A DNA stretch of 47,949 nucleotides from Lachnospiraceae bacterium (GTDB lineage: Bacteria > Bacillota > Clostridia > Lachnospirales > Lachnospiraceae): NCBI GenBank assembly GCA_017470735.1, contig JAFUYB010000096.1, positions 1 through 47,949 of the forward strand, given 5' to 3'. Positions 24,305-34,405 of this stretch are shown here, piece after piece. The translations under genes were made by a program, and so were the position numbers. Every line of letters begins with the position of its first letter. Position 1 is the stretch's first letter. A model generated the notes under the pieces. That model was not told the DNA's origin, made no database searches, and saw only the letters and a program-made list of their open reading frames with translations.

Positions 24305-25270
24305 TCACGCCAGCACCTTCGCCATGCGCAGATACTCCGGATCGAGGGACTTTTTCTTGTGCACCGCGTCATACAGGTTCACATTGACCACGCGGCCGTG
24401 GCGGATGCCGTAGACCACGTTCGACACGCCGGAAATCAGCGCGCGCGTCGCCTGCTCGCCCAGCGTGCTCGCATAGACGCGATCCATGACCGTCGGGGAA
24501 CCGCCGCGCTGGATATGGCCCAGCACCGAGGCGCGGGTGTCGATGCCCGTCTTTTCCTCCAGCTTTTTTCCAATGTCAATAGCGCTGCCCGCGCCTTCCG
24601 CGACGATAATCAAGACATACCGCTTTTGGTTCTCCTCGTACATCTCGCGGATCTCCGTGCCTATCTTGTCAAGGTCGAACTGCTCCTCCGGCACGAGAAT
24701 GTACTCCGCGCCGCCGGACATCCCCGTAATCAGCGCGAGCCAGCCGGAATGGCGCCCCATGACCTCCAGGATGGCGATGCGCCGATGCGCCGACGCGGTG
24801 TCGCGCAGCTTGTTGATGGCGTCGATGATGGTGTTCGCCGCCGTATCCGAGCCGATGGTGTAATCCATGCCCCAAATATCGTTGTCGATGGTGCCGGGCA
24901 GGCCGACGACGGCGATATTGTGCTCCTCCGTGAGCTGCTGCGCGCCCCGGAGGCTCCCGTCACCGCCGATGACCACAAGCCCCTCGATGCCGCGCGCGAA
25001 AAGATTTTCCGCCGCGTTCTCGCGCCCTTCCGCCGTCTCGAACTCCTTCGACCGTGCCGTGCCGAGGATCGTGCCGCCGCGCTGGATGATGTCGCTGACG
25101 CTCCGGGTGTTCATCTCGAACATATCGTCTTCCAAAAGTCCCCGGTAGCCGTTGTAAATGCCGAACACCTTCACGCCCTCGGAAAGTGCCGTCCGCACCA
25201 CCGCCCGCGTCGCCGCGTTCATGCCGGGGCTGTCGCCGCCGGACGTCATCACCGCAATCGTCTTTCTCAT
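24305..25270 (-). CDS. pfkA: ATP-dependent 6-phosphofructokinase
   Basis: This enzyme phosphorylates fructose 6-phosphate in glycolysis. The 321-residue cytosolic enzyme has MTSGGDSPGMNAATRAVVR at the N-terminus, GGDGSLRGAQ and the catalytic PGTIDNDI. The Gly in GGDGS and the Gly before TIDND are the residues found in ATP-using rather than PPi-using enzymes. The length is standard for bacterial PfkA (about 320). ATG 25270 follows AAGGGGGAAG; the longer upstream frame runs into the divergent purH promoter. It leads a two-gene unit with uma2. Confidence 0.96.
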   Translation of the reverse strand: MRKTIAVMTSGGDSPGMNAATRAVVRTALSEGVKVFGIYNGYRGLLEDDMFEMNTRSVSDIIQRGGTILGTARSKEFETAEGRENAAENLFARGIEGLVVIGGDGSLRGAQQLTEEHNIAVVGLPGTIDNDIWGMDYTIGSDTAANTIIDAINKLRDTASAHRRIAILEVMGRHSGWLALITGMSGGAEYILVPEEQFDLDKIGTEIREMYEENQKRYVLIIVAEGAGSAIDIGKKLEEKTGIDTRASVLGHIQRGGSPTVMDRVYASTLGEQATRALISGVSNVVYGIRHGRVVNVNLYDAVHKKKSLDPEYLRMAKVLA

Positions 25271-25355
25271 AAGTCTTCCCCCTTCGCAAAATATCTGTTG
25301 TTTTATTTCGATAAATCTCCGAAAAATCCTGCCCTCCAAAAATTTTTGCCGCAAA

Positions 25356-25383
25356 TTGACGAAGGCAAACCGACCGTTATATA
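25356..25383 (+). promoter_or_regulatory. Promoter of the AICAR transformylase gene
   Basis: TTGACG (25356-25361), a 16-bp spacer and TATAAT (25378-25383), 39 bp before the ATG. Confidence 0.75.
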
Positions 25384-25421
25384 ATGTGGAAAATATCCAA
25401 TCCACAAAAAGGAGAATCAAC

Positions 25422-26591
25422 ATGAACGAACTTGCCCTCAAATACGGCTGCAATCCGAACCAGAAGCCCGCGCGCGTCTATGCGGAAAGCGGGGACTTGC
25501 CCTTCACGGTGCTGAACGGGAAGCCCGGATATATCAATCTTCTCGACGCGCTGAACAGTTGGCAGCTTGTCACCGAACTGAAGGAGGCCACCGGGCTGCC
25601 CGCCGCCGCTTCCTTCAAGCACGTCAGTCCCGCCGGGGCCGCCGTCGCCGTTCCGCTTTCCCCGGTTCTCGAAAAGGTCTATTTCGTCGAGGGCGTCGAG
25701 CTTTCGCCGATTGCCGCCGCCTATATCCGCGCGCGGGGCGCCGACCGTATGTCTTCCTACGGTGACTTTGTCGCGCTGTCCGACGAATGCGACGCGCAGA
25801 CAGCTTCCTTTTTGAAACGCGAAGTTTCCGACGGCATCATCGCGCCGTCGTACACCGACGAGGCCCTTGCCATTTTGAAGGAAAAACGCAAAGGGACGTA
25901 CCTCGTCCTGCAAATGAACCCTGCCTACCGCCCCGCGCCCATCGAAAAAAAGCAAGTCTTCGGCGTATGGTTCGAGCAGCAGCGGAATGACGTAAAAATC
26001 ACCGCCGACTGCCTGACCGATATTCCGACAAAGGCGAAGGAAATTTCCGAGGACGCGAAGCGTGATTTGCTGCTCGCGTTGATTACCTTGAAATACACGC
26101 AATCGAACTCCGTCTGCTACGCGAAAGACGGGCAAGCCATCGGCATCGGCGCGGGCCAGCAATCCCGCGTCCACTGCACGCGCCTCGCGGGCAACAAGGC
26201 AGACAACTGGTTCCTGCGCCAATGCCCCTCCGTGCTGAACCTTCCGTTCCGGGACGATGTGAAACGCCCCGACCGGGACAACGCCATCGACGTTTATGTG
26301 ACCGGCGAGGGAGTGGAAGAACTTGCAAAAGAATGGCCCCGCCTTTTTACCTCCCTTCCGCCGCTCCTCGGCTCCGAGCAAAAGACAGCATGGCTGCATA
26401 AGATGAAAGGCGTCGCTTTGGCCTCCGACGCTTTCTTCCCCTTCGGCGACAACATCGAGCGCGCCGCCCGCAGCGGTGTCTCCTACATTGCCCAGTCCGG
26501 CGGCTCCATTCGCGACGACAATGTAATCGAGACTTGCGACAAATACGGGATAGCGATGGCCATGACGCATATTCGGCTGTTCCATCACTGA
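25422..26591 (+). CDS. Stand-alone AICAR formyltransferase (PurH transformylase domain only)
   Basis: This enzyme formylates AICAR to FAICAR with 10-formyl-tetrahydrofolate, the penultimate step of purine synthesis. The 389-residue product covers only the PurH C-terminal half: KHVSPAGAAVA, the IGIGAGQQSRVHCTRLAG segment, SDAFFPFGDNIE and YIAQSGGSIRDD are present. The N-terminal IMP cyclohydrolase domain of the usual 510-520-residue PurH is absent, so that step must be carried out elsewhere. ATG 25422 follows AAAAGGAGA by 7 bases. It is monocistronic, divergent from pfkA, and ends before a parS cluster. Confidence 0.9.
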   Translation: MNELALKYGCNPNQKPARVYAESGDLPFTVLNGKPGYINLLDALNSWQLVTELKEATGLPAAASFKHVSPAGAAVAVPLSPVLEKVYFVEGVELSPIAAAYIRARGADRMSSYGDFVALSDECDAQTASFLKREVSDGIIAPSYTDEALAILKEKRKGTYLVLQMNPAYRPAPIEKKQVFGVWFEQQRNDVKITADCLTDIPTKAKEISEDAKRDLLLALITLKYTQSNSVCYAKDGQAIGIGAGQQSRVHCTRLAGNKADNWFLRQCPSVLNLPFRDDVKRPDRDNAIDVYVTGEGVEELAKEWPRLFTSLPPLLGSEQKTAWLHKMKGVALASDAFFPFGDNIERAARSGVSYIAQSGGSIRDDNVIETCDKYGIAMAMTHIRLFHH

Positions 26592-26617
26592 TACCATCAT
26601 AAAAAATGATTTCAAAA

Positions 26618-26633
26618 TGTTTCACGTGAAACA
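26618..26633. promoter_or_regulatory. parS site 1
   Basis: TGTTTCACGTGAAACA, a perfect 16-bp match to the bacterial ParB-binding palindrome, in the gap after the AICAR transformylase gene. Confidence 0.93.
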
Positions 26634-26651
26634 AAAGAACGTTTATTTGAA

Positions 26652-26667
26652 TGTTTCACGTGAAACA
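26652..26667. promoter_or_regulatory. parS site 2
   Basis: A second perfect TGTTTCACGTGAAACA, 34 bp after the first (about three helical turns), so two ParB dimers could load side by side. Confidence 0.93.
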
Positions 26668-26682
26668 TTTTTTCTTATTTCG

Positions 26683-26728
26683 ACCAATCAAAAAAGACTG
26701 CCTGCGATGGCAGTCTTTTTTGATTGGT
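26683..26728. terminator. Bidirectional terminator between the AICAR transformylase and tpsA genes
   Basis: A perfect 20-bp inverted repeat (26683-26702 with 26709-26728) around a 6-base loop, with A6/T6 runs on each arm, serving both convergent genes. Confidence 0.88.
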
Positions 26729-26745
26729 AAATAACCTATCTCTTT

Positions 26746-28347
26746 TTACCCAAACGTCACCGGCGAATCATCTTCGTTTTCACTCCGTCCGCCGGGGCGA
26801 AGCTCCGGCGCGGGACGCGCCGCCCCTGTTGCGCTGACAACTGTATTGTTGGTTTCCGTCTTTGCGTTGGCTGTCTGCCTGAACTCGTCCACAATCATTC
26901 GCTGGAGCGATACCTTTTCCGCGTCGGCAAGGGCGCTGTCGTTCAAAATCGAGAGAATTGCGCCCGTGATCTGCCCGCTTTTTGCCGTGTCAGGAATAGA
27001 AGCACGATTGATATTTCCCACCCAGTCCCGCGTTGCGTTCCGCAGAGTTTCCAATGTGGTGTTGTTCTCAAAAATTTTCTTCATGGCGGCTTTGCCAATC
27101 GCCACATTTTCCGCCATGGTTTCCCCGGCCATTGGCGTTGGCGTAGGCGTTGGGCCGGGGATTGGCGTAGGCCCCGACATCGGAACAAAGCGACGTGTCG
27201 CAATCGCGTCCGTGACGTCCGCGCCGTTTTGCAGAAGTTTGGAATCCGTCGAAACGGCAATCTCACCGGGCGCGCCTTCCGCAGTGATGACATAATCTTT
27301 CATCGTCCCGCGCTCGCCCGTCTTGACGGAAAGTCCATTGGCCGCGCCCACGCTGACAGTGCTCGCGTCCGAAATCTCAATCTCACGCCCGCCGATGGCA
27401 AGCTTGTTCACCGCGCTGACGGAAGAACCGCCCTTGATCCCTACCTTGCTCCCTGTACCCGTCGTACCTGTCCACTCACTGTCCCATCGACGGTTTCCTA
27501 CGTTATCATCATAGGACGTATCTTCTACAGCGTAGGATGTACTTTCCACCGCCGTTATTACAGCACTGTCACCGCTTGTCACAATCGTGTCGTCCAGCGT
27601 CACCTTGCCCCCGCCAATCCAAATATCATTGCCACTTTCCACAGTCGTATTCGTCAGCGTCACGTTGTGTTCCACCCCACCCATTTGATGAGTGCCGGAA
27701 AACGGATCATCGTCTGCTTTCAATTCAGCCGCCATAATTACTAAAGGACTGGCATCTGAACGGGAGCTATTCACGCTCGAATTTATCATATCGACCTTGC
27801 CGCCTGCGATATAAACCCCATAATCGGCACTGAGTTTTGTATTGTCCAGCGTTATAGTGTCGTTTGCATCCATATAACTGGTTCCCGAAGCCGAAATCTC
27901 AGAATCCTTTGCCGTAATTGTGTCGCCATACATATATATATTGCCACTGCCAGTCTGACGACCAACCACTTGCAGATTTGTACGATTTAGTGAAATGTGG
28001 CTCGTTTTTGGCGTAGCAATTTCATCTACTTTGATAGAATCTGAAATGAAAAGATGATCTTCAAGCTGAATGTCCGAGTTGTCTATAGTGACACGGGGAG
28101 ACCAAAAAGAAAAACCTGGGGTACGAATCTTGCTGTCACGGAACGTAAGCTCTCCCGCAGATGCCTGAATACTACTCGACGTACCCATCGAATTGTCCGA
28201 CTGAATCAGGGAATGATTTGATACCGCTACAGAACCTCCATAAACACTAACCATGTCCCCGATAAGTTGACTATTGTCAATGGAAATAACATTTTCCTTG
28301 CTTGCCCCAAAGACATAGTAGCCCTTCCCTCGTGAATATTCAGACAT
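26746..28347 (-). CDS. TpsA haemagglutinin-like exoprotein, C-terminal part (frameshifted from the N-terminal part)
   Basis: The 533-residue piece listed starts at an internal ATG with no ribosome site; the same frame is open upstream to near 28410 and joins the N-terminal part if one base is added to a G6 tract there. It consists of repeated beta-strand units (IDNSQL, VSNHSLIQSDNS, LTNTTVESGND...) typical of a right-handed beta-helix, a Pro/Thr-rich linker (about residues 390-405 of this piece, GPTPIPGPTPTPTP) and a helical C-terminal module ending DSPVTFG. The module recurs in the paralogue at 47316-47949. The joined protein would have about 987 residues. It is a surface or secreted adhesin candidate. 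Confidence 0.75.
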   Translation of the reverse strand: MSEYSRGKGYYVFGASKENVISIDNSQLIGDMVSVYGGSVAVSNHSLIQSDNSMGTSSSIQASAGELTFRDSKIRTPGFSFWSPRVTIDNSDIQLEDHLFISDSIKVDEIATPKTSHISLNRTNLQVVGRQTGSGNIYMYGDTITAKDSEISASGTSYMDANDTITLDNTKLSADYGVYIAGGKVDMINSSVNSSRSDASPLVIMAAELKADDDPFSGTHQMGGVEHNVTLTNTTVESGNDIWIGGGKVTLDDTIVTSGDSAVITAVESTSYAVEDTSYDDNVGNRRWDSEWTGTTGTGSKVGIKGGSSVSAVNKLAIGGREIEISDASTVSVGAANGLSVKTGERGTMKDYVITAEGAPGEIAVSTDSKLLQNGADVTDAIATRRFVPMSGPTPIPGPTPTPTPMAGETMAENVAIGKAAMKKIFENNTTLETLRNATRDWVGNINRASIPDTAKSGQITGAILSILNDSALADAEKVSLQRMIVDEFRQTANAKTETNNTVVSATGAARPAPELRPGGRSENEDDSPVTFG

Positions 28348-28376
28348 GGCATAGATGTCAAGAACAGATTTACTTT

Positions 28377-29708
28377 TTAGATTAGAATCCTTAATATTAA
28401 TATTCCCCCCAATAAATCAATATCTCCTTTAGAATCCAATGTGCTATCCGTGACTATTATTGTATTGTCTGCCGTAATAGGAGCCCGATTTTGTGCGGCG
28501 ACATCGTCTTCGTAAAAACCAATATCCTCCGCATTGACGTACTTATTTTCCGCCCAAAGCTGTACCAAAGGTGCTTCGATTTCGCTGTTTTCGGATACCG
28601 ACACCGTGCCGCCCTGCAACCGGACACGCCGCGCGGAATCAAGCGTACTCCCCTTGACGGCAACCTCATGCCCCGCGCCCGTCGTATAAGTCGGATAGCC
28701 GTTTTCTCCGTAGTCCCATCCTTCAAATGCGCGGAAATTTTCGATGCCGTGAATTTTGCTGTTCTCAATGGTTACGTTGCCGCCCACGATAAACGAACGG
28801 CCAATCTCATTATTGATGCCGTTGTCGTCTTTCGTCGCCTTGATTTCGCTGTCCTTGACAATGACATTCGTGTTTTCGCTTTCCTGTCTTTTGCGCGGCG
28901 CAAAATTCTCCGCCGCGCGCAAATACACTTCCTTGCCGGTGACAGTGCTGCCCGTGACATCCAGACCGCCGCCTTGCAGATAAACCCGACCTTGGGTCGC
29001 CAAAGAACTGTCCGCAACGGAAACAATGTTGTCTTTTGTCCCGGTCATGGAGAGCGCGGAAGTGCTTGCCAATTTTCCGCTGACAGTCTCGGCTGCAACT
29101 AAGTTGATATCCGCGACGCTGTCCGCTACAAAGGTCACCCCGTCCGCAACCTCCACCGTGCCCCCAATAGCCTTGAGAGTTTCACCAACATTTACAGTGG
29201 TACTCTCACCAGAAAATTTCAAAGGCGCGGCAATCGTTTTCCCGCTTGGTTTCGTGAAGTTATAGGAACGTCCCGTCGCGCCGTTCAAAAAGTCTTCATC
29301 CGAAATCTCCAATGTTGAAAGCACGAGATTGCTCGCGTTGATTGTCGCCCCATTCCCGACAAGAATACCATTGGGATTCACGAGGAACATCGGATTGCTT
29401 CCCGTGTGATTCAATGTCCCGTAAATTCCAGAAACATTTTCACCAATAACACGATTCAATAACGCTCCATTTACTGTATCAAAATTCAAGACTTCTCCGT
29501 TCAGAAGCCCAAAATTTTGCCAGTTGATAATCGAGTTCGCGTTCGCCGTAATCGTCGCGCCGCTGGCAGGATTCGCGCTAAAACCCGACACATTGCCGCC
29601 TGCCGCCATTTCGCCGCCCGTCGGCATCGCCATCACACTTCGGGACAGCGCAAGGCAGATGGCCGCCGTCAACGCCGCCTTTTTAAGTCGCTTGTTCCAT
29701 TTTCTCAT
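28377..29708 (-). CDS. TpsA haemagglutinin-like exoprotein, N-terminal part with secretion domain
   Basis: A 443-residue frame: signal peptide (KKAALTAAICLALSRSVMA, cleavage near 28), then a two-partner secretion domain with ANANSIINWQNFGL, VLNRVIGE-type (LLNRVIGENVSGIYG) and the hallmark FLVNPNGILVGNGA, recognised by TpsB POTRA domains, then beta-helix repeats. The frame ends after LGGILILRILI, where reading one base differently at the G6 tract (28405-28410) continues smoothly as LGGNINIKDSN into the downstream piece. AAGGG precedes the ATG. It lies 54 bp after tpsB in the same transcript. As sequenced, a truncated product would be made. Confidence 0.85.
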   Translation of the reverse strand: MRKWNKRLKKAALTAAICLALSRSVMAMPTGGEMAAGGNVSGFSANPASGATITANANSIINWQNFGLLNGEVLNFDTVNGALLNRVIGENVSGIYGTLNHTGSNPMFLVNPNGILVGNGATINASNLVLSTLEISDEDFLNGATGRSYNFTKPSGKTIAAPLKFSGESTTVNVGETLKAIGGTVEVADGVTFVADSVADINLVAAETVSGKLASTSALSMTGTKDNIVSVADSSLATQGRVYLQGGGLDVTGSTVTGKEVYLRAAENFAPRKRQESENTNVIVKDSEIKATKDDNGINNEIGRSFIVGGNVTIENSKIHGIENFRAFEGWDYGENGYPTYTTGAGHEVAVKGSTLDSARRVRLQGGTVSVSENSEIEAPLVQLWAENKYVNAEDIGFYEDDVAAQNRAPITADNTIIVTDSTLDSKGDIDLLGGILILRILI

Positions 29709-29762
29709 CCAGAATCCCTTCTTTCTTTGTTATTATTATTACTTATAAATATAATTTTATTT

Positions 29763-31217
29763 TCAGAAACTTACCGTCAGCAGTACGTTCCATTGCTTAT
29801 GACCCTGCCGTCCCAGCAAATCCTGCCGGATATCGTCAATGATTTTCGCGTAGTCCACGCGAAGAGAAATGCCGTTCTTTTCGTCGGTGTAACGATAGCC
29901 GATGCCTGCCGAGCCAAGCGTTTCGCTTCGGAACACCGAATTGTTATTATTATTATGTAATGTTCCATAATCCATAAAAATACAGAAACGCGAATTTTTT
30001 AGCCACTCCGGTGTGAAAATCTCGAAGCTGCCGATGAGCCCCGTGTCCGCGCTGATGGTACGTTCATTGAAGCCGCGCACGGTGTAAAGACCGCCCGCGC
30101 CCAACTGCTCGCAGGAAACTACATTATGGTTCGTATATTGCCCGCGCAGGCGAAGCCCGAAGATCCAGTCGTTTTTCGTCCGATATTGGTAGGACGCGCC
30201 GCCCTTCCATAACAGGAAATTTTTGTCGCTCCCGTAGGTCGCCTGGTCGAGTTTTTCCTTGTCGCCCGCAATGTTGGTTGCCGCGCCCAGCTCGTAGGTA
30301 AAGGAATGATGTTCGCTGCGATCGTTGTGAATGTAGCTTGCCGAAAGCATCGTCACGTCATAATTGTAGTCAAACGCCAGCGGCACACCCACGAAATTCA
30401 TGCGGTTCTCGTTATCGTAATGCTTATGGTCGATGCCGAAATCCCAAAAATCCTTGTTACGCGAAGTGTAGGAGATATATTTCTGCCCATGAAGGCCGAC
30501 GGAGATTCCACGCCCCGCCGCCGTATAATCAAAGCCGGGAAGGGAATAAACGCTGTCGAGATCGACATCCGACCAGCTCGCGGTAAAAACAAGGCTCCCC
30601 ATTTCTTTCGGGAAAAGCATCTTATAAGAAAGCGCGGCTTGCTTGACGTCGTCCCAATGGCCGGGAGAGGTCACGACCGCCGCGCCGACGGTGTCGGCGT
30701 GATGGGAAGCGTTTGTATTGATATAGCTGGTCGAGAGCCGCCAGTCTCCGGTATAGGCATTGCCCGTATTGCCAACACTGACAATAACATGGTCGCTTTT
30801 CTTTTCCTCAACGGTAACAGTTACTCGGTAACATTCGCCGTCAGGCGCGAAGCGCGCGCCGAGTTTCAACCCCCCGGCGTCGTTCACAAGCTGGATCTGC
30901 TGGGAAAGGCGATGGACACGGACAATCGTGCGCTTCAGTTCCGGCACAAGCGCCAGCACTTCTTCCTCGGTCATGGCCTTGTTGCCGCTAACCTCTACCC
31001 CGGTGACGGCAACGAAAAGCCGATCCGCCCGGATGGTACTGTCGTTTTTCCGCATGGCCTGCTCACTGATTTCCCTCGCCTCGCGGGACAATTCCTCCTG
31101 CGCGCGCGCATGGTCGCCGATTTCATCCTGCGGCGCGGCGGAAGCGACGCCGCAAACCACGCCGCAGATGACCGTATATAGGAGCAGGATTCTTTTGAGA
31201 CATCCAAAAATTTTCAC
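29763..31217 (-). CDS. TpsB outer-membrane transporter of a two-partner secretion system, single POTRA
   Basis: This FhaC/ShlB-type barrel secretes the TpsA protein encoded just downstream. GTG 31217 with GAGGGG 6 bases upstream gives a signal peptide (FGCLKRILLLYTVICGVVCG..., cleavage near ASA). After a helical segment there is one POTRA domain (residues about 67-140, VTGVEVSGNKAMTEEEVLAL... VTVTVEEKK) aligning best to the second POTRA of FhaC, then a beta barrel with LYTVRGFNER, the loop-6 VRG(F/Y) motif, and a C-terminal strand ending LLTVSF with terminal Phe for BAM recognition. At 484 residues it is about 70 shorter than FhaC/ShlB, consistent with one missing POTRA. Confidence 0.92.
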   Translation of the reverse strand: MKIFGCLKRILLLYTVICGVVCGVASAAPQDEIGDHARAQEELSREAREISEQAMRKNDSTIRADRLFVAVTGVEVSGNKAMTEEEVLALVPELKRTIVRVHRLSQQIQLVNDAGGLKLGARFAPDGECYRVTVTVEEKKSDHVIVSVGNTGNAYTGDWRLSTSYINTNASHHADTVGAAVVTSPGHWDDVKQAALSYKMLFPKEMGSLVFTASWSDVDLDSVYSLPGFDYTAAGRGISVGLHGQKYISYTSRNKDFWDFGIDHKHYDNENRMNFVGVPLAFDYNYDVTMLSASYIHNDRSEHHSFTYELGAATNIAGDKEKLDQATYGSDKNFLLWKGGASYQYRTKNDWIFGLRLRGQYTNHNVVSCEQLGAGGLYTVRGFNERTISADTGLIGSFEIFTPEWLKNSRFCIFMDYGTLHNNNNNSVFRSETLGSAGIGYRYTDEKNGISLRVDYAKIIDDIRQDLLGRQGHKQWNVLLTVSF

Positions 31218-31271
31218 TTTTTTCCCCTCATTATCATGGAATAGATACCTACAATATCCAAATATATTTGT

Positions 31272-31299
31272 ATTATACCACAAACGTTCCCCCCCGGAA
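31272..31299 (-). promoter_or_regulatory. Likely tpsB promoter with extended -10 and a G7 tract
   Basis: On the minus strand TGGTATAAT (extended -10; TATAAT at 31272-31277) lies about 55 bp before the tpsB GTG. A run of seven G sits about 11-17 bases upstream of the -10, where the spacer or -35 would be; no good -35 hexamer is seen. Confidence 0.5.
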
Positions 31300-31402
31300 G
31301 ACATAAATTATATTTATTCATTGATACTTGCAAAAAATCTGGCATCGCCGTGATGATGCATATCCGGCCTTTTCATCACGGAAAACAGAAATGACTTCCA
31401 AA

Positions 31403-31418
31403 TTTTTCACGTGAAACA
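31403..31418. promoter_or_regulatory. parS site 3 (15 of 16)
   Basis: TTTTTCACGTGAAACA differs from the parS consensus at one base (second position). It lies about 4.8 kb from the paired sites and 7 kb from dnaA. Confidence 0.85.
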
Positions 31419-31554
31419 TTTTTTCATATTTCATCTAAACCATCGCACCGTCATAGAAACGTAAAACTTCGACACGAAAATCAGCGCTATGGAGTGCACG
31501 ACGCGGCAGACAGAGATGTATCAGCCATTTCGTCGAAAAAATCCAAGCCATAAA

Positions 31555-31590
31555 AAATCGGCGCACCAATTATCGGTACGCCGATTCGTT
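31555..31590 (-). terminator. Terminator downstream of the vapB-like gene
   Basis: AATCGGCG-ACC pairs with GGT-CGCCGATT; on the minus strand TTTTTTA follows. Confidence 0.8.
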
Positions 31591-31674
31591 TTCTTGGAAT
31601 AAATTAGGATGACAAATTTATGCAAAAAGAACGATAGGAAGAACTGTCTTGTAATATTCGAAATCCTTAAAACC

Positions 31675-31878
31675 TTAGACATTACGATCCCTTCCTGTTT
31701 TGTAATCGTAAGTTTCATCAAAATCTACCGTACCAAAAGCGTCAATCAGATTCTCGGCCTTGCGGTGATGGATGAATTCCCTCAAAGCCAATGTCACGGT
31801 ATCATTTTCATTGTCCAAACCGCCAATTTGTACAGCTTGATTCAAAAGGCCCATATCAACCGCCAAATTTGAATTCAT
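31675..31878 (-). CDS. VapB-type antitoxin (DUF2191-like), apparently orphan
   Basis: A 67-residue ribbon-helix-helix antitoxin: NSNLAVDMGLLNQAVQIGGL forms the strand and first helix, then NDTVTLALREFIHHRKAENL, and the toxin-wrapping tail FGTVDFDETYDYKTGRD, which resembles the ...EWDEDYDYKAGR tail of VapB. ATG 31878 follows GAGGGGGAG. A VapC PIN-domain toxin normally follows, but the DNA downstream contains only a short doubtful frame and a terminator. It could be a solitary regulator or the remnant of a lost pair. Confidence 0.78.
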   Translation of the reverse strand: MNSNLAVDMGLLNQAVQIGGLDNENDTVTLALREFIHHRKAENLIDAFGTVDFDETYDYKTGRDRNV

Positions 31879-32034
31879 ATCCGTCTCCCCCTCGTACTCT
31901 CCCACATTTTTCTATCATCCTTTTTCCTTCTCTTTGCTTTCCATTATATTCGCTTGAGGTCATAATCGCAAGGACAATCCCGCAAAATCAAAATATGTAC
32001 ATATTCGTATCAGCGTGAATGTCTCATGCCAAGA

Positions 32035-32080
32035 CAAAAAAAAATGCCGCAGGAAGCTTTTTCTCCCGCGGCATCTTTTT
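32035..32080 (-). terminator. gyrB terminator
   Basis: ATGCCGC pairs with GCGGCAT (32044-32050 with 32068-32074), extended by partial pairs inside, followed on the minus strand by a run of at least eight T. It ends the dnaA-to-gyrB series. Confidence 0.85.
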
Positions 32081-32086
32081 TCCTTT

Positions 32087-34403
<2,317 letters not shown>

Positions 34404-34405
34404 GA

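Larger units (their letters stand above)
31219..31674. other. Gene-poor gap between tpsB and the vapB-like gene
   Basis: This gap holds the tpsB promoter, an inverted repeat CCGTGATGA/TCATCACGG (31348-31356 with 31373-31381, 16-base loop, no T-run), the parS-like site at 31403-31418 and the vapB terminator. A short frame on the minus strand (31521-31721) starts inside the vapB gene and runs through the terminator, so I do not call it. No toxin gene partner for VapB is visible. Confidence 0.6.

Noticed and set aside
31521..31721. Short minus-strand frame after the vapB-like gene as a possible toxin
   Set aside because: It begins inside the antitoxin gene, runs through a terminator and has no PIN-domain acidic residues.
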